Positions 1 to 6,836 of a stretch of 10,828 bases of DNA are shown here, piece by piece. The notes beneath the pieces are model-generated. The model had not been told where the DNA came from, did no database searches, and saw nothing but the letters and a program-made list of their open reading frames with translations. The DNA is from Actinobacteria bacterium casp-actino8. Lineage in GTDB: Bacteria > Actinomycetota > Acidimicrobiia > Acidimicrobiales > Ilumatobacteraceae. Position numbers and translations under genes: made by a program. The first letter of the stretch is position 1. Each line of letters starts with the position of its first letter. Location of the stretch: NCBI GenBank assembly GCA_001510455.1, contig LFFH01000049.1, positions 1 to 10,828 of the forward strand, read 5' to 3'.

Positions 1-24
1 CAGCCACCCCGTGGACGGGAAATC

Positions 25-1200
25 ATGAGCGACAGTTCGTACGTTTGGATCGAAACCGACGCCGACCTACACGACCTCATCACCCGTCTCGAAACCAGCG
101 ACACGTACGCTCTCGACACCGAATTCCACCGGGAGCGGACGTATTTCCCCAGATTGGCCCTGATGCAGTTCGCATGGAGGGAGAACGATCGGACCGAGAT
201 CGCACTCGTCGACCCGCTTCGATGCGATGTCAGGGCACTGAGTGGCCTCTTGACCTCCGCTCGTGTCGTCCTCGTGCACGCCGCCCAACAAGATCTAGAG
301 GTCCTGGCCCATGCGGTCGGAGTCGTTCCTCCGAGGATCTACGACACACAAATCGCCGCTGGATTTCTCGGTTCCTCCAGTCCGTCACTCGCCAACCTCG
401 TCAATGCCGAGCTCAAGACCTCGTTACCGAAGGGCGACCGCCTCACCGACTGGTTGCGTCGTCCACTGACCGATGCTCAGAAGGCCTACGCAGCGAGTGA
501 CGTCGAATACCTCTTCGAGATCCGAGATCGGCAGCTGAACCGATTGGTCGAGCGGGGACGACTCAGTTGGGCCGAAGAGGCATTCGCCGAATTGCTCGGA
601 CGTCGGGTCGGACCTCCGGATCCGGAACTCGCCTGGACTCGCATCAAGGACGTGCGAGCGATGCGTCCCCGAACCAGGGGAGTGCTCGCATCTCTGGCGA
701 CCTGGCGAGAAGAACGAGCGATGGCGTCCGACATCCCTCCTCGCCAAGTCCTCGCCGATCTCGCCCTGCAGGGGATCGCTCAGCGCGACCCGAAGACGAT
801 CGACGAGTTGTCGCAGGCTCGAGGAGTCGACGATCGACACGTGCGCGGTGGTTTCGCCAACGAGATTCTGGAAGCCGTCCGTCGCGGCCGAGAGAATCCT
901 CTCGAGTTGGCTACGTCCGAAGGAGATGATCTCGATCGTCGCCTACGGCCCGCTGTGACCTTGGTCTCGGCGTGGATCAGCGAGGTCGCACGACGTCAGG
1001 AGATCGACCCCGCTCTGCTCGGAACGCGCCACGACATCGTGGATTTCCTGTGCGAGAAGGAGACCGCTCGCTTGTCGATCGGGTGGCGATGGGACGTGGT
1101 CGGACATCAGCTGAGGGACATCGTCGCAGGTCGGGCCGCTTTGGCCTTCGACGGCCAAGGGGGCCTTTTTCTTCACGATGTGTCCGTCGAGCAGCCCTGA
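25..1200 (+). CDS. rnd: Ribonuclease D (3'-5' exoribonuclease, DEDDy type)
   Basis: A 391-residue exoribonuclease expected to trim RNA 3' ends, classically tRNA precursors, in the cytoplasm with divalent metal ions. The N-terminal DEDDy nuclease domain (about residues 5-190) is complete: Exo I has D31 and E33 in LDTEFHRERTYFPRL, Exo II has D90 in HAAQQDLEVL, and Exo III has Y155 and D159 in YAASD. These line up closely with D28, E30, D85, Y151 and D155 of E. coli RNase D. Residues about 205-290 fit the first HRDC domain (around WTRIKDVRAMRPR and the segment ending LEAVRRG), and the remaining 90 residues look like a second, more diverged HRDC-like helical region, so the length is normal for the family. 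The ATG is preceded by a purine-rich GGACGGGAAATC, a modest ribosome-binding site. Only 24 bases precede it in the window, so its promoter and upstream neighbour are unseen. Identification is firm; the exact substrate in this organism is inferred. Confidence 0.95.
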   Translation: MSDSSYVWIETDADLHDLITRLETSDTYALDTEFHRERTYFPRLALMQFAWRENDRTEIALVDPLRCDVRALSGLLTSARVVLVHAAQQDLEVLAHAVGVVPPRIYDTQIAAGFLGSSSPSLANLVNAELKTSLPKGDRLTDWLRRPLTDAQKAYAASDVEYLFEIRDRQLNRLVERGRLSWAEEAFAELLGRRVGPPDPELAWTRIKDVRAMRPRTRGVLASLATWREERAMASDIPPRQVLADLALQGIAQRDPKTIDELSQARGVDDRHVRGGFANEILEAVRRGRENPLELATSEGDDLDRRLRPAVTLVSAWISEVARRQEIDPALLGTRHDIVDFLCEKETARLSIGWRWDVVGHQLRDIVAGRAALAFDGQGGLFLHDVSVEQP

Positions 1201-1236
1201 ATCGCCGGTATCCAGGCAAAGAGAGCGATTGACCCC

Positions 1237-1242
1237 TAGGAT
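1237..1242 (+). promoter_or_regulatory. Candidate -10 box (TAGGAT) ahead of the small acidic-protein gene and typA
   Basis: TAGGAT fits the actinobacterial TAnnnT -10 pattern and lies in the 96-base gap after rnd. It would start transcription near 1249 and give a leader of about 48 bases before the GTG at 1297. No recognisable -35 hexamer sits 16-18 bases upstream; TTGACC at 1229-1234 is too close to pair with it. Weak call: the small gene and typA could also be read through from rnd. Confidence 0.3.
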
Positions 1243-1276
1243 GTTCCTGGCCTTTTGCCAGTCCATGCCCCCCAGA

Positions 1277-1286
1277 CGAACGTTCG
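1277..1286. repeat. 10-base perfect palindrome CGAACGTTCG in the 5' leader of the small gene
   Basis: CGAACGTTCG is self-complementary and its last G is the first base of the GGAG ribosome-binding site at 1286-1289. It could be an operator half-site or nothing at all. It is not an actinobacterial SOS box, which needs four bases between GAAC and GTTC. A 10-base palindrome can occur by chance in a TCGA-rich genome. Confidence 0.3.
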
Positions 1287-1289
1287 GAG
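1286..1289 (+). promoter_or_regulatory. Ribosome-binding site deciding the start of the small gene
   Basis: GGAG lies 7 bases before the GTG at 1297. This favours the GTG over the in-frame TTG at 1255, which has no purine-rich site at a suitable distance. Confidence 0.55.
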
Positions 1290-1296
1290 TCCTGTC

Positions 1297-1509
1297 GTGA
1301 AAAAGGGACGTCACCGCCGCTTCGAAGAAGCACGCAAGCTCAAGCAGTCCGGACCCACCGCGTTCGACCTGGGATTCGGTTCCGACAAGGAGCCCAAGTC
1401 GCAGGACGACGAATACGCGGCGTTGGCCGAGAAGTACGGAGTCGTGTTCGACGAAGACGATGAAGAACTGGGCGACGAGCCGGACGACGATCCGACCGAC
1501 GCGGCCTGA
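1297..1509 (+). CDS. Small protein with basic head and acidic tail, unknown function (DUF3073-like layout)
   Basis: A 70-residue protein of unknown function. Residues 1-17 are strongly basic (MKKGRHRRFEEARKLKQ), residues 18-36 are a polar linker (SGPTAFDLGFGS...), residues 37-48 may form a short helix (DDEYAALAEKYG), and residues 52-68 are almost all Asp and Glu. No cysteine, signal peptide or membrane segment is present. The layout recalls the small actinobacterial DUF3073 proteins, which also have a basic N-terminus, an ARxLK-like stretch and an acidic end with a Y-A-x-x-A-E-x-Y-G-like piece; this is a resemblance from memory, not a search result. I chose GTG 1297 because of the GGAG site 7 bases upstream; the longer reading from TTG 1255 adds 14 residues that look like translated leader. 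It ends 23 bases before typA and is probably cotranscribed with it. An RNA- or ribosome-associated role would suit the charge pattern but is a guess. Confidence 0.75.
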   Translation: MKKGRHRRFEEARKLKQSGPTAFDLGFGSDKEPKSQDDEYAALAEKYGVVFDEDDEELGDEPDDDPTDAA

Positions 1510-1532
1510 CTCACCATGATCCCAGGCTTCAG

Positions 1533-3377
1533 ATGACCACCGGCCCCAGTCTGCGCAACGTCGCTCTCGTTGCGCACGTCGACCACGGAAAGACAACCCT
1601 CGTCGACGGTCTCCTTCGAGCCACGGGAACCTTTGCGAGCCACCAGGCCGTGGTCGATCGCGTGATGGACAGCAATGATCAGGAGCGCGAGCGAGGGATC
1701 ACGATCCTGGCCAAGGCGGCTTCGGTCACGTGGAAGGGCACCAAGATCAATCTGGTCGACACTCCGGGCCACGCCGACTTCGGCGGCGAGGTCGAACGTG
1801 CCCTCACTCTCGTCGACGGCATCGTCCTACTCGTCGATGCCGCCGAGGGACCGTTGCCACAGACTCGCTACGTCTTGCAGAAGGCTCTCTCACGCGATCT
1901 TCCCGCAATTGTGGTCATCAACAAGGTCGATCGCCAGGACGCTCGGCCCGACGAGGTTCTGGACGAGGTGTACCAGCTCTTCATCGATCTCGACGCCGCG
2001 GATCACCACATCGAATTCGATGTGATCTCGGCCATCGCCCGCGACGGACGAGCCGTGCGCGGTGTCGGAATGCCGGGCGAACAGGACGACCTCTCCGCAC
2101 TTCTCGACACGATTCTGGAGCGCATACCCGCCCCGGGGGGTGGTCCATCGGCGCCTCTGCAGGCTCTGGTGACCAATCTCGACGCATCCGACTATTTGGG
2201 TCGTCTGGCGATCGGACGAGTGGTGAACGGAGTTCTGCGCAAAGGAGACACAGTTGCTCTCCTCGAGGAGGAGTTCGCCGAAGGTCAACCGCCGCTGAAA
2301 CGCCGTTTGACCTCGCTCATGGAATTCTCCGGAGTCGGACGCAACGACGTCGATGAGTTGTCGGCAGGCGACCTCTTCGTCGTGTCGGGCTTTCCGGAGG
2401 TCGAGATCGGTGACACGATCGCCTCCGCCGACGAACCTCTCGCTCTTCCTCGCTTGATGGTCGACGAGCCGGTTCTGGCCATGACGTTCGGGGTCAACAC
2501 TTCACCGTTCGCTGGTCGTGAGGGCAAGTATCTCACCTCTCGCCATCTTCTTGATCGCCTGCGTCGAGAAGTACTCGGAAACGTGTCGATTCGTCTTCGG
2601 GAGACCGACACCGCAGAGGTCATGGAAGTCGCCGGACGAGGTGAGTTGCAGTTGGCGGTTCTCATCGAGACGATGCGCCGCGAAGGATACGAACTCCAGG
2701 TGAGCCGGCCCGAGGTCATCACGAAAGAAGTCAACGGAAAGACCTTCGAACCCCTCGAACGGGGAGTCTGCGACGTGCCGGACGAATACGTCGGAACCGT
2801 CACGCAAGCCCTGGCGCCACGCAAGGGACGAGTCACCGATCTGCGCCCCGGGGACCCGGGACGAACGATCGTCACCTTCGAATGCCCGAGTCGCGGCTTG
2901 ATCGGATTCCGATCGTTGTTGTTGTCGGCGACGCGAGGCACCGCGTTGCTTCATCAACACCACGCCGGATGGACTCCATGGTGCGGCGAATTGCCCCACC
3001 GGAGTGGTGGAGCGATGGTCGCCGATCGCGAAGGTGCCGTGACGGCCTACGCACTCGACAACTTGCAGCTACGTGGAGAGCTCTTCGTCGAACCAGGCGA
3101 CAAGGTCTACGAGGGAATGGTCGTCGGTGAATCAGCTCGTGGCGACGAAATGGTGGTGAATGCGGTTCGGGCCAAGGAGAAGACGAACATCCGCACCCAC
3201 AGTCACGACGACGGCGTCAAACTGGCGGCGGCTCGACTTCACACGCTGGAAAGTGCCATCGAATGGATCGCCGACGACGAGTTGGTGGAGGTGACTCCGA
3301 CCTCGATTCGGATCCGCAAGCGGCATCTCGGACTCGAAGATCGTCGACGGGCCTTCAAGAAGGCGGCCGCTGTCTAG
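1533..3377 (+). CDS. typA: TypA/BipA translational GTPase
   Basis: A 614-residue ribosome-binding GTPase of the EF-G/LepA class, linked in other bacteria to ribosome assembly, cold and stress responses. The G domain (about 1-200) has G1 AHVDHGKT (14-21), switch [14 protein letters not shown] (46-58), G3 DTPGHADF (76-83) and G4 NKVDR (130-134). A beta-barrel domain II follows (about 205-290), then EF-G-like domains III and V (about 300-480, including [10 protein letters not shown] and TRGTALL). The TypA-specific C-terminal domain contains VYEGMVVGE and the closing [16 protein letters not shown]. That closing motif separates TypA from EF-G, EF-4 and RF3. Length is normal. The ATG at 1533 has no convincing Shine-Dalgarno; its first bases overlap the stop of a 6-codon frame (1516-1536) as ATGA. 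The upstream small gene ends 23 bases before. Its TAG stop overlaps the stop of the convergent cysteine-rich gene within CTAG, so no separate terminator follows. Confidence 0.97.
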   Translation: MTTGPSLRNVALVAHVDHGKTTLVDGLLRATGTFASHQAVVDRVMDSNDQERERGITILAKAASVTWKGTKINLVDTPGHADFGGEVERALTLVDGIVLLVDAAEGPLPQTRYVLQKALSRDLPAIVVINKVDRQDARPDEVLDEVYQLFIDLDAADHHIEFDVISAIARDGRAVRGVGMPGEQDDLSALLDTILERIPAPGGGPSAPLQALVTNLDASDYLGRLAIGRVVNGVLRKGDTVALLEEEFAEGQPPLKRRLTSLMEFSGVGRNDVDELSAGDLFVVSGFPEVEIGDTIASADEPLALPRLMVDEPVLAMTFGVNTSPFAGREGKYLTSRHLLDRLRREVLGNVSIRLRETDTAEVMEVAGRGELQLAVLIETMRREGYELQVSRPEVITKEVNGKTFEPLERGVCDVPDEYVGTVTQALAPRKGRVTDLRPGDPGRTIVTFECPSRGLIGFRSLLLSATRGTALLHQHHAGWTPWCGELPHRSGGAMVADREGAVTAYALDNLQLRGELFVEPGDKVYEGMVVGESARGDEMVVNAVRAKEKTNIRTHSHDDGVKLAAARLHTLESAIEWIADDELVEVTPTSIRIRKRHLGLEDRRRAFKKAAAV

Positions 3378-4141
3378 CGACGAGAGCGGAGGCGTACCGG
3401 CTGTGGGTCTGCTTCGTGCGGGACCGGAAAGTTGGATGGACGCTCGAGCATCTCGACGAGCTGGTCGTAGACCTCGGCTCCGACCGTTTCGACCAATTCG
3501 TCCTTCAGGTATTTGTAGACGGGTTCACGTCCGACGAAGGCATCGGAACTATCGGTGCACCACCAGTGAAATTCGTCGCCCGAGACACCCCAATCGCGTC
3601 GTTTCCACTCTCGAACGATCGTCGTGACGTAGCCAGTGTCGTCCTCGGAGTGCTCGAGATGGATCGGCAGCTGCCAACACACGTTCGGTTTCCAATCGAG
3701 GGGGCGTTCTCCGGCTTCGACCGCCGCGATGTGCAGAGCACACCCTGCTCCTCCTTCGAAGCCGGGTCGGTTGAGAAAGATGCATGCACCGTCGACGACT
3801 CGAGTCTTCGTTTCACCCTTCTTGGTTCCTTTCAAGAACCCCTTCTTGTCGGCATTCGGCTTCAGCTGCCAGTTCTTCTCGGTCAGGCGGACAGCGGATT
3901 TGACCACGACGGCCACGTCGTCGTCATCGACGAAGTGCGCTCCGAACGAGCAACAGCCCTGATTCAGATGTTCGGCCGGTTCCTCGAGAACCCCTTGGCA
4001 GCCATCGCCGAAGATGCACTTCCACGACGAGCGCAGGAACGTGGCGTCGAAAATCCACGTCCGCATCTCCTTCGGATCCTCGAAGGCGATCATCTCGTGA
4101 AGATCGATCTGTCGACCGGATGTTTTCGGGGACGAGCTCAC
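3374..4141 (-). CDS. YkgJ-type cysteine-cluster protein, putative zinc/iron-chelating
   Basis: A 255-residue cytoplasmic protein of unknown exact function. Cysteines sit at 42, 48, 63, 64, 120, 134, 155 and 195. The arrangement C42-x5-C48, C63C64, then CIFL (120-123), CALH (134-137) and KPNVCWQLP (151-159) follows the YkgJ/PF03692 pattern (C...C...CC...CxFL...CxIH...RPxxCxxFP), a domain thought to bind zinc or iron. The rest is rich in Trp and charged residues, with no signal peptide or membrane segment. The C-terminal 60 residues (after HWWC at 192-195) contain DELVETVGAEVYDQLVEML, probably helical. The start is GTG at 4141, 6 bases after a TAGGCT box, so the mRNA is probably leaderless; an internal ATG at residue 17 is an alternative. 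The gene is the only one on this strand, convergent with typA (4-base overlap) and divergent from alaS. I chose the minus strand because the plus-strand frame over it has no recognisable family pattern. The gene is near certain; its role is not known. Confidence 0.88.
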   Translation of the reverse strand: MSSSPKTSGRQIDLHEMIAFEDPKEMRTWIFDATFLRSSWKCIFGDGCQGVLEEPAEHLNQGCCSFGAHFVDDDDVAVVVKSAVRLTEKNWQLKPNADKKGFLKGTKKGETKTRVVDGACIFLNRPGFEGGAGCALHIAAVEAGERPLDWKPNVCWQLPIHLEHSEDDTGYVTTIVREWKRRDWGVSGDEFHWWCTDSSDAFVGREPVYKYLKDELVETVGAEVYDQLVEMLERPSNFPVPHEADPQPVRLRSRR

Positions 4142-4147
4142 ACGATC

Positions 4148-4153
4148 AGCCTA
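4148..4153 (-). promoter_or_regulatory. Candidate -10 box (TAGGCT) of a leaderless start for the cysteine-cluster gene
   Basis: On the minus strand TAGGCT is followed by 6 bases and then the GTG start at 4141. An RNA start 6-7 bases after the box would fall on the start codon itself, as in leaderless actinobacterial genes. There is no Shine-Dalgarno before this GTG, which agrees. No clear -35 element is visible. Confidence 0.5.
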
Positions 4154-4165
4154 GGACCTGGAAGG

Positions 4166-4171
4166 TAACCT
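4166..4171 (+). promoter_or_regulatory. Candidate -10 box (TAACCT) of a leaderless start for alaS
   Basis: TAACCT fits TAnnnT and ends 7 bases before the alaS ATG, which would place the RNA start on or one base before the start codon. A GGAAGG at 4160-4165 could instead act as a ribosome-binding site, but it lies 13 bases from the ATG, which is long. TAGGAC at 4152-4157 is a second, weaker -10 candidate. No clear -35 is seen. Confidence 0.45.
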
Positions 4172-4178
4172 CACGACG

Positions 4179-6785
4179 ATGGTCCGTCGTCCGCCTTCGA
4201 CTGCTCAAGAACTTCGGGACGCGTTCACGTCCTTTTTCGCCGAGCGCGAGCACTCGATCGTCGAGTCGGCGAGTCTCATTCCCCATGACCCGACGGTGCT
4301 CTTCACCGTGGCCGGGATGGTTCCGTTCAAGCCCTTCTTCGTCGGTGATGAATTTCCGCCGTACAAGAGAGCTGCCACGGTCCAGAAATGCGCACGCGCC
4401 GGCGGTAAGCACAACGATCTCGACGACGTCGGTCGAACGAAGAGACACCTGGTGTTCTTCGAGATGCTCGGCAATTTTTCCTTCGGCGACTATTTCAAGG
4501 AGTCGGCGATTCCCTGGTCGTGGGAGTTGGTCACCGAAGTCTTCGGTTTCGACGGTGATCGCATCTGGATCACGGTGCACGAGACCGACGACGAAGCCGA
4601 GGCCATCTGGCACGAGGTCGTGGGTGTTCCGATGGCGCGCATTCAGCGTCTCGGCGACAAGGACAACTTCTGGCAGATGGGCGAAACCGGTCCGTGTGGT
4701 CCGTGTTCCGAGCTTCACATCGACCGCGGTCCGACCTTCGGTCCCGACGGTGGCCCCCTCAACGATCCGCACGGGGATCGCTTCATGGAGTTCTGGAACC
4801 TCGTGTTCATGCAGTACAACCAGGCTTCTGACGGTTCGCGGACCCCGTTGCCCAAACCCTCGATCGATACCGGTGCCGGACTCGAAAGAATCCTCGCCCT
4901 GATCCAAGGCGTCGACTCGGTCTGGGAGATCGACGCCCTCCTTCCCATGATCGAAAAGGCCCAGTCGCTGACGGGCGCGTCCTATCGAATCGGCGACTAC
5001 GACGATCGAAACAGCTTCAGCCTTCGAGTCCTGGCCGAACACGCCCGTAGCAGCGCGATGCTCGTGGCCGATGGAGTCTTTCCGTCCAACGACGGGCGAG
5101 GGTACGTGTTGCGACGAATCATTCGTCGAGCCGTACGTCATGCCTATTTGCTCGGTACCGAACGAGGGATCATGTCCGAACTCGCCGATACCGCCATCGA
5201 GAGTCTCCGGGTGGCCTATCCATCCGCTGCTTCCCAGAAGGACTTCGTTCTCGATGTCCTGTCGCGCGAAGAAGAGCGCTTCCGTCAGACGTTGAAGACC
5301 GGGGTCGGAATCCTCGACAGTGAGATCGAAAGACTCGGAGACGCCCGAACCCTCTCCGGTTCGACCGCCTTCTTGTTGCACGACACGTATGGTTTTCCGC
5401 TCGAAGTCACCGAGGAGATCGTGGCCGAGAAGGGCTTCGGTGTCGATCGTGACGGCTTCGACGTCGAGATGGAAGCCCAGAGAAGCCGGGCGAAGGCAGC
5501 TCGACGGACCGAGCGAACCGATGACGAGATACTCGATCAGTACCGGTCGATCTCGGAGCGACACGGACCGACCGAATTCGTCGGATACGAGCTCGAAACG
5601 TGTGCAGCGACCGTGATCGGGGTCGTCGAGACCGATGATGCGATCGACATCTTCCTCGACCGCACCCCTTTCTACGCCGAGAGCGGTGGTCAGGTGGGAG
5701 ACACCGGAACGTTGATTGGCCCGACGGGTACCTGGGCCGTGGTCGACACGACCTTCGCCATTCCGGGTCTACGACGTCATCGCTGTCGAGTCGGCTCCAC
5801 CGTGCCGAACATCGGCGACTCGGTCGAGGCCTCGATCGATGTCGTTCGACGGGGGAGAATTCGTCGTCATCACACCGCGACTCACATCCTGCACTGGGCC
5901 CTGAGAGAGGTTCTCGGGGAGCATGTCAAACAGGCCGGTTCATTGGTCGACGACACGCGTCTTCGGTTCGACTTCAGCCATTACTCGGGACTCACCGACG
6001 ACGAAATCGACCGCGTCGAACGCCTGGCCAATGCCGAGACCCTCGGCAACTCCGACGTTTCGGCCTACGAGACGTCGAAAGACGACGCTCTCGCCGATGG
6101 TGCCATCGCCTTCTTCGGTGACAAGTACGGCGACATGGTTCGTGTTCTGAAGGCCGGGAATTCGTTCGAACTCTGTGGGGGAACCCACGTGTCGGCCACC
6201 GGTGACATCGGTTTGATCACGATCGTCTCCGAAGGTTCCATCGGTGCGAATCTTCGTCGCATCGAGGCGGTTGCCGGCGAGCGGTCACTCGATCTCTTGC
6301 GAACGCGGACTGCCATCCTCCACGACATCGGAGACCTCGTCGGATCGGCGGATGACGAGGTTCTGAGTGGCGTCAATCGTCGCCTCGACGAATTGAAGGC
6401 CGCCAACGACGAGATCAAACGACTTCGTTCCCTGATGGTCACGGCCCGCGCCGACGAGATCGCTCAAACCGCCATCGATGGCGTGGTCGTGCAGCGAATC
6501 GACGACGTCGAACCGAACGATCTTCGAGATCTGGCTCTGGCCGTTCGTCAGCGAACCTCGGTGCTGCGTGTCGTCCTCGGAGGGGTGACACCATCCGGAG
6601 GGGTGTCACTCGTGGCGGCCGTCGAGGCGGGAGGCTCGGCTGGTCCCGTGATCTCGCCGGCCGCAAAGATCGTCGGAGGCGGTGGTGGAGGCAAGGGAGA
6701 CATCGCCACTGCGGGTGGGAAACTGCCCGAAAAGTTGGACGAGGCCCTCGACCACGTGAGATCGATCCTCTTCGAAACGGACTGA
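4179..6785 (+). CDS. alaS: Alanyl-tRNA synthetase
   Basis: An 868-residue class II synthetase that charges tRNA-Ala and clears mischarged Ser/Gly-tRNA-Ala in the cytoplasm. Aminoacylation domain, about 1-250: the VQKCARAGGKHNDLDDVG segment (68-85), class II motif 2 in FFEMLGNFSFGDYFK (93-107), GETGPCGPCSELH (168-180) and motif 3 TGAGLERI (231-238). The tRNA-recognition helical region follows to about 460. The editing domain has its metal site complete: H565 and H569 in HTATH, and C666 and H670 in CGGTH. The C-terminal C-Ala part has the Gly-rich closing stretch GGGGGGKGDIATAGGK near residue 830. Length is close to the usual 870-900. The ATG at 4179 is the only sensible start; see the TAACCT box for a possible leaderless transcript. 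It is divergent from the cysteine-cluster gene (37-base gap) and heads the run into ruvX, mltG and the aro genes. A hairpin starts 5 bases after its stop. Confidence 0.98.
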   Translation: MVRRPPSTAQELRDAFTSFFAEREHSIVESASLIPHDPTVLFTVAGMVPFKPFFVGDEFPPYKRAATVQKCARAGGKHNDLDDVGRTKRHLVFFEMLGNFSFGDYFKESAIPWSWELVTEVFGFDGDRIWITVHETDDEAEAIWHEVVGVPMARIQRLGDKDNFWQMGETGPCGPCSELHIDRGPTFGPDGGPLNDPHGDRFMEFWNLVFMQYNQASDGSRTPLPKPSIDTGAGLERILALIQGVDSVWEIDALLPMIEKAQSLTGASYRIGDYDDRNSFSLRVLAEHARSSAMLVADGVFPSNDGRGYVLRRIIRRAVRHAYLLGTERGIMSELADTAIESLRVAYPSAASQKDFVLDVLSREEERFRQTLKTGVGILDSEIERLGDARTLSGSTAFLLHDTYGFPLEVTEEIVAEKGFGVDRDGFDVEMEAQRSRAKAARRTERTDDEILDQYRSISERHGPTEFVGYELETCAATVIGVVETDDAIDIFLDRTPFYAESGGQVGDTGTLIGPTGTWAVVDTTFAIPGLRRHRCRVGSTVPNIGDSVEASIDVVRRGRIRRHHTATHILHWALREVLGEHVKQAGSLVDDTRLRFDFSHYSGLTDDEIDRVERLANAETLGNSDVSAYETSKDDALADGAIAFFGDKYGDMVRVLKAGNSFELCGGTHVSATGDIGLITIVSEGSIGANLRRIEAVAGERSLDLLRTRTAILHDIGDLVGSADDEVLSGVNRRLDELKAANDEIKRLRSLMVTARADEIAQTAIDGVVVQRIDDVEPNDLRDLALAVRQRTSVLRVVLGGVTPSGGVSLVAAVEAGGSAGPVISPAAKIVGGGGGGKGDIATAGGKLPEKLDEALDHVRSILFETD

Positions 6786-6789
6786 GGAT

Positions 6790-6823
6790 CGGTTCGGTGA
6801 CACTCTTCGGTGGCACCGAACCG
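6790..6823 (+). promoter_or_regulatory. Perfect 10-bp inverted repeat between alaS and ruvX (hairpin)
   Basis: CGGTTCGGTG (6790-6799) is exactly complementary to CACCGAACCG (6814-6823), with a 14-base loop that contains a further copy of TTCGGTG (6806-6812). A U-G pair can extend the stem by one. It begins 5 bases after the alaS stop, like a terminator, but no T-run follows. Its last base is the first G of GGAAG, the likely ruvX ribosome-binding site. It may act as a partial terminator, a 3'-end stabiliser for alaS mRNA or a translation-modulating hairpin for ruvX; the sequence does not decide. Confidence 0.6.
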
Positions 6824-6827
6824 GAAG
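6823..6827 (+). promoter_or_regulatory. Ribosome-binding site of ruvX
   Basis: GGAAG lies 9 bases before GTG 6837 and supports this start over the in-frame GTG at 6810, which falls inside the hairpin loop. Confidence 0.5.
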
Positions 6828-6836
6828 AATGGAGTC

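Noticed and set aside
1141..1170. Terminator-like hairpin TTGGCC/GGCCAA followed by TTTTT near the end of rnd
   Set aside because: It lies inside the rnd coding region, the stem is only 6 bp and the T-run is separated from it by 7 bases, so it does not form a proper intrinsic terminator.
1229..1242. TTGACC as the -35 partner of TAGGAT
   Set aside because: Only 2 bases separate them, against the 16-18 needed, so TTGACC cannot serve as the -35 for that box.
1278..1285. GAACGTTC as a possible LexA (SOS) box
   Set aside because: The actinobacterial SOS box is GAAC-N4-GTTC; here the half-sites are directly joined, so LexA spacing is not met.
1255..1296. TTG 1255 as the start of the small gene
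   Set aside because: No ribosome-binding site precedes it and the added residues look like translated leader; GTG 1297 has GGAG at 7 bases.
3263..4168. 301-residue plus-strand frame opposite the cysteine-cluster gene
   Set aside because: It overlaps the end of typA by over 100 bases and shows no recognisable motif, while the minus-strand frame has the ordered PF03692 cysteine pattern.
4146..5564. 472-residue open frame antisense to alaS
   Set aside because: It mirrors alaS codon by codon, its protein shows no family motif, and the plus-strand protein has every AlaRS signature. Long antisense frames are expected in GC- and TCGA-rich coding DNA.
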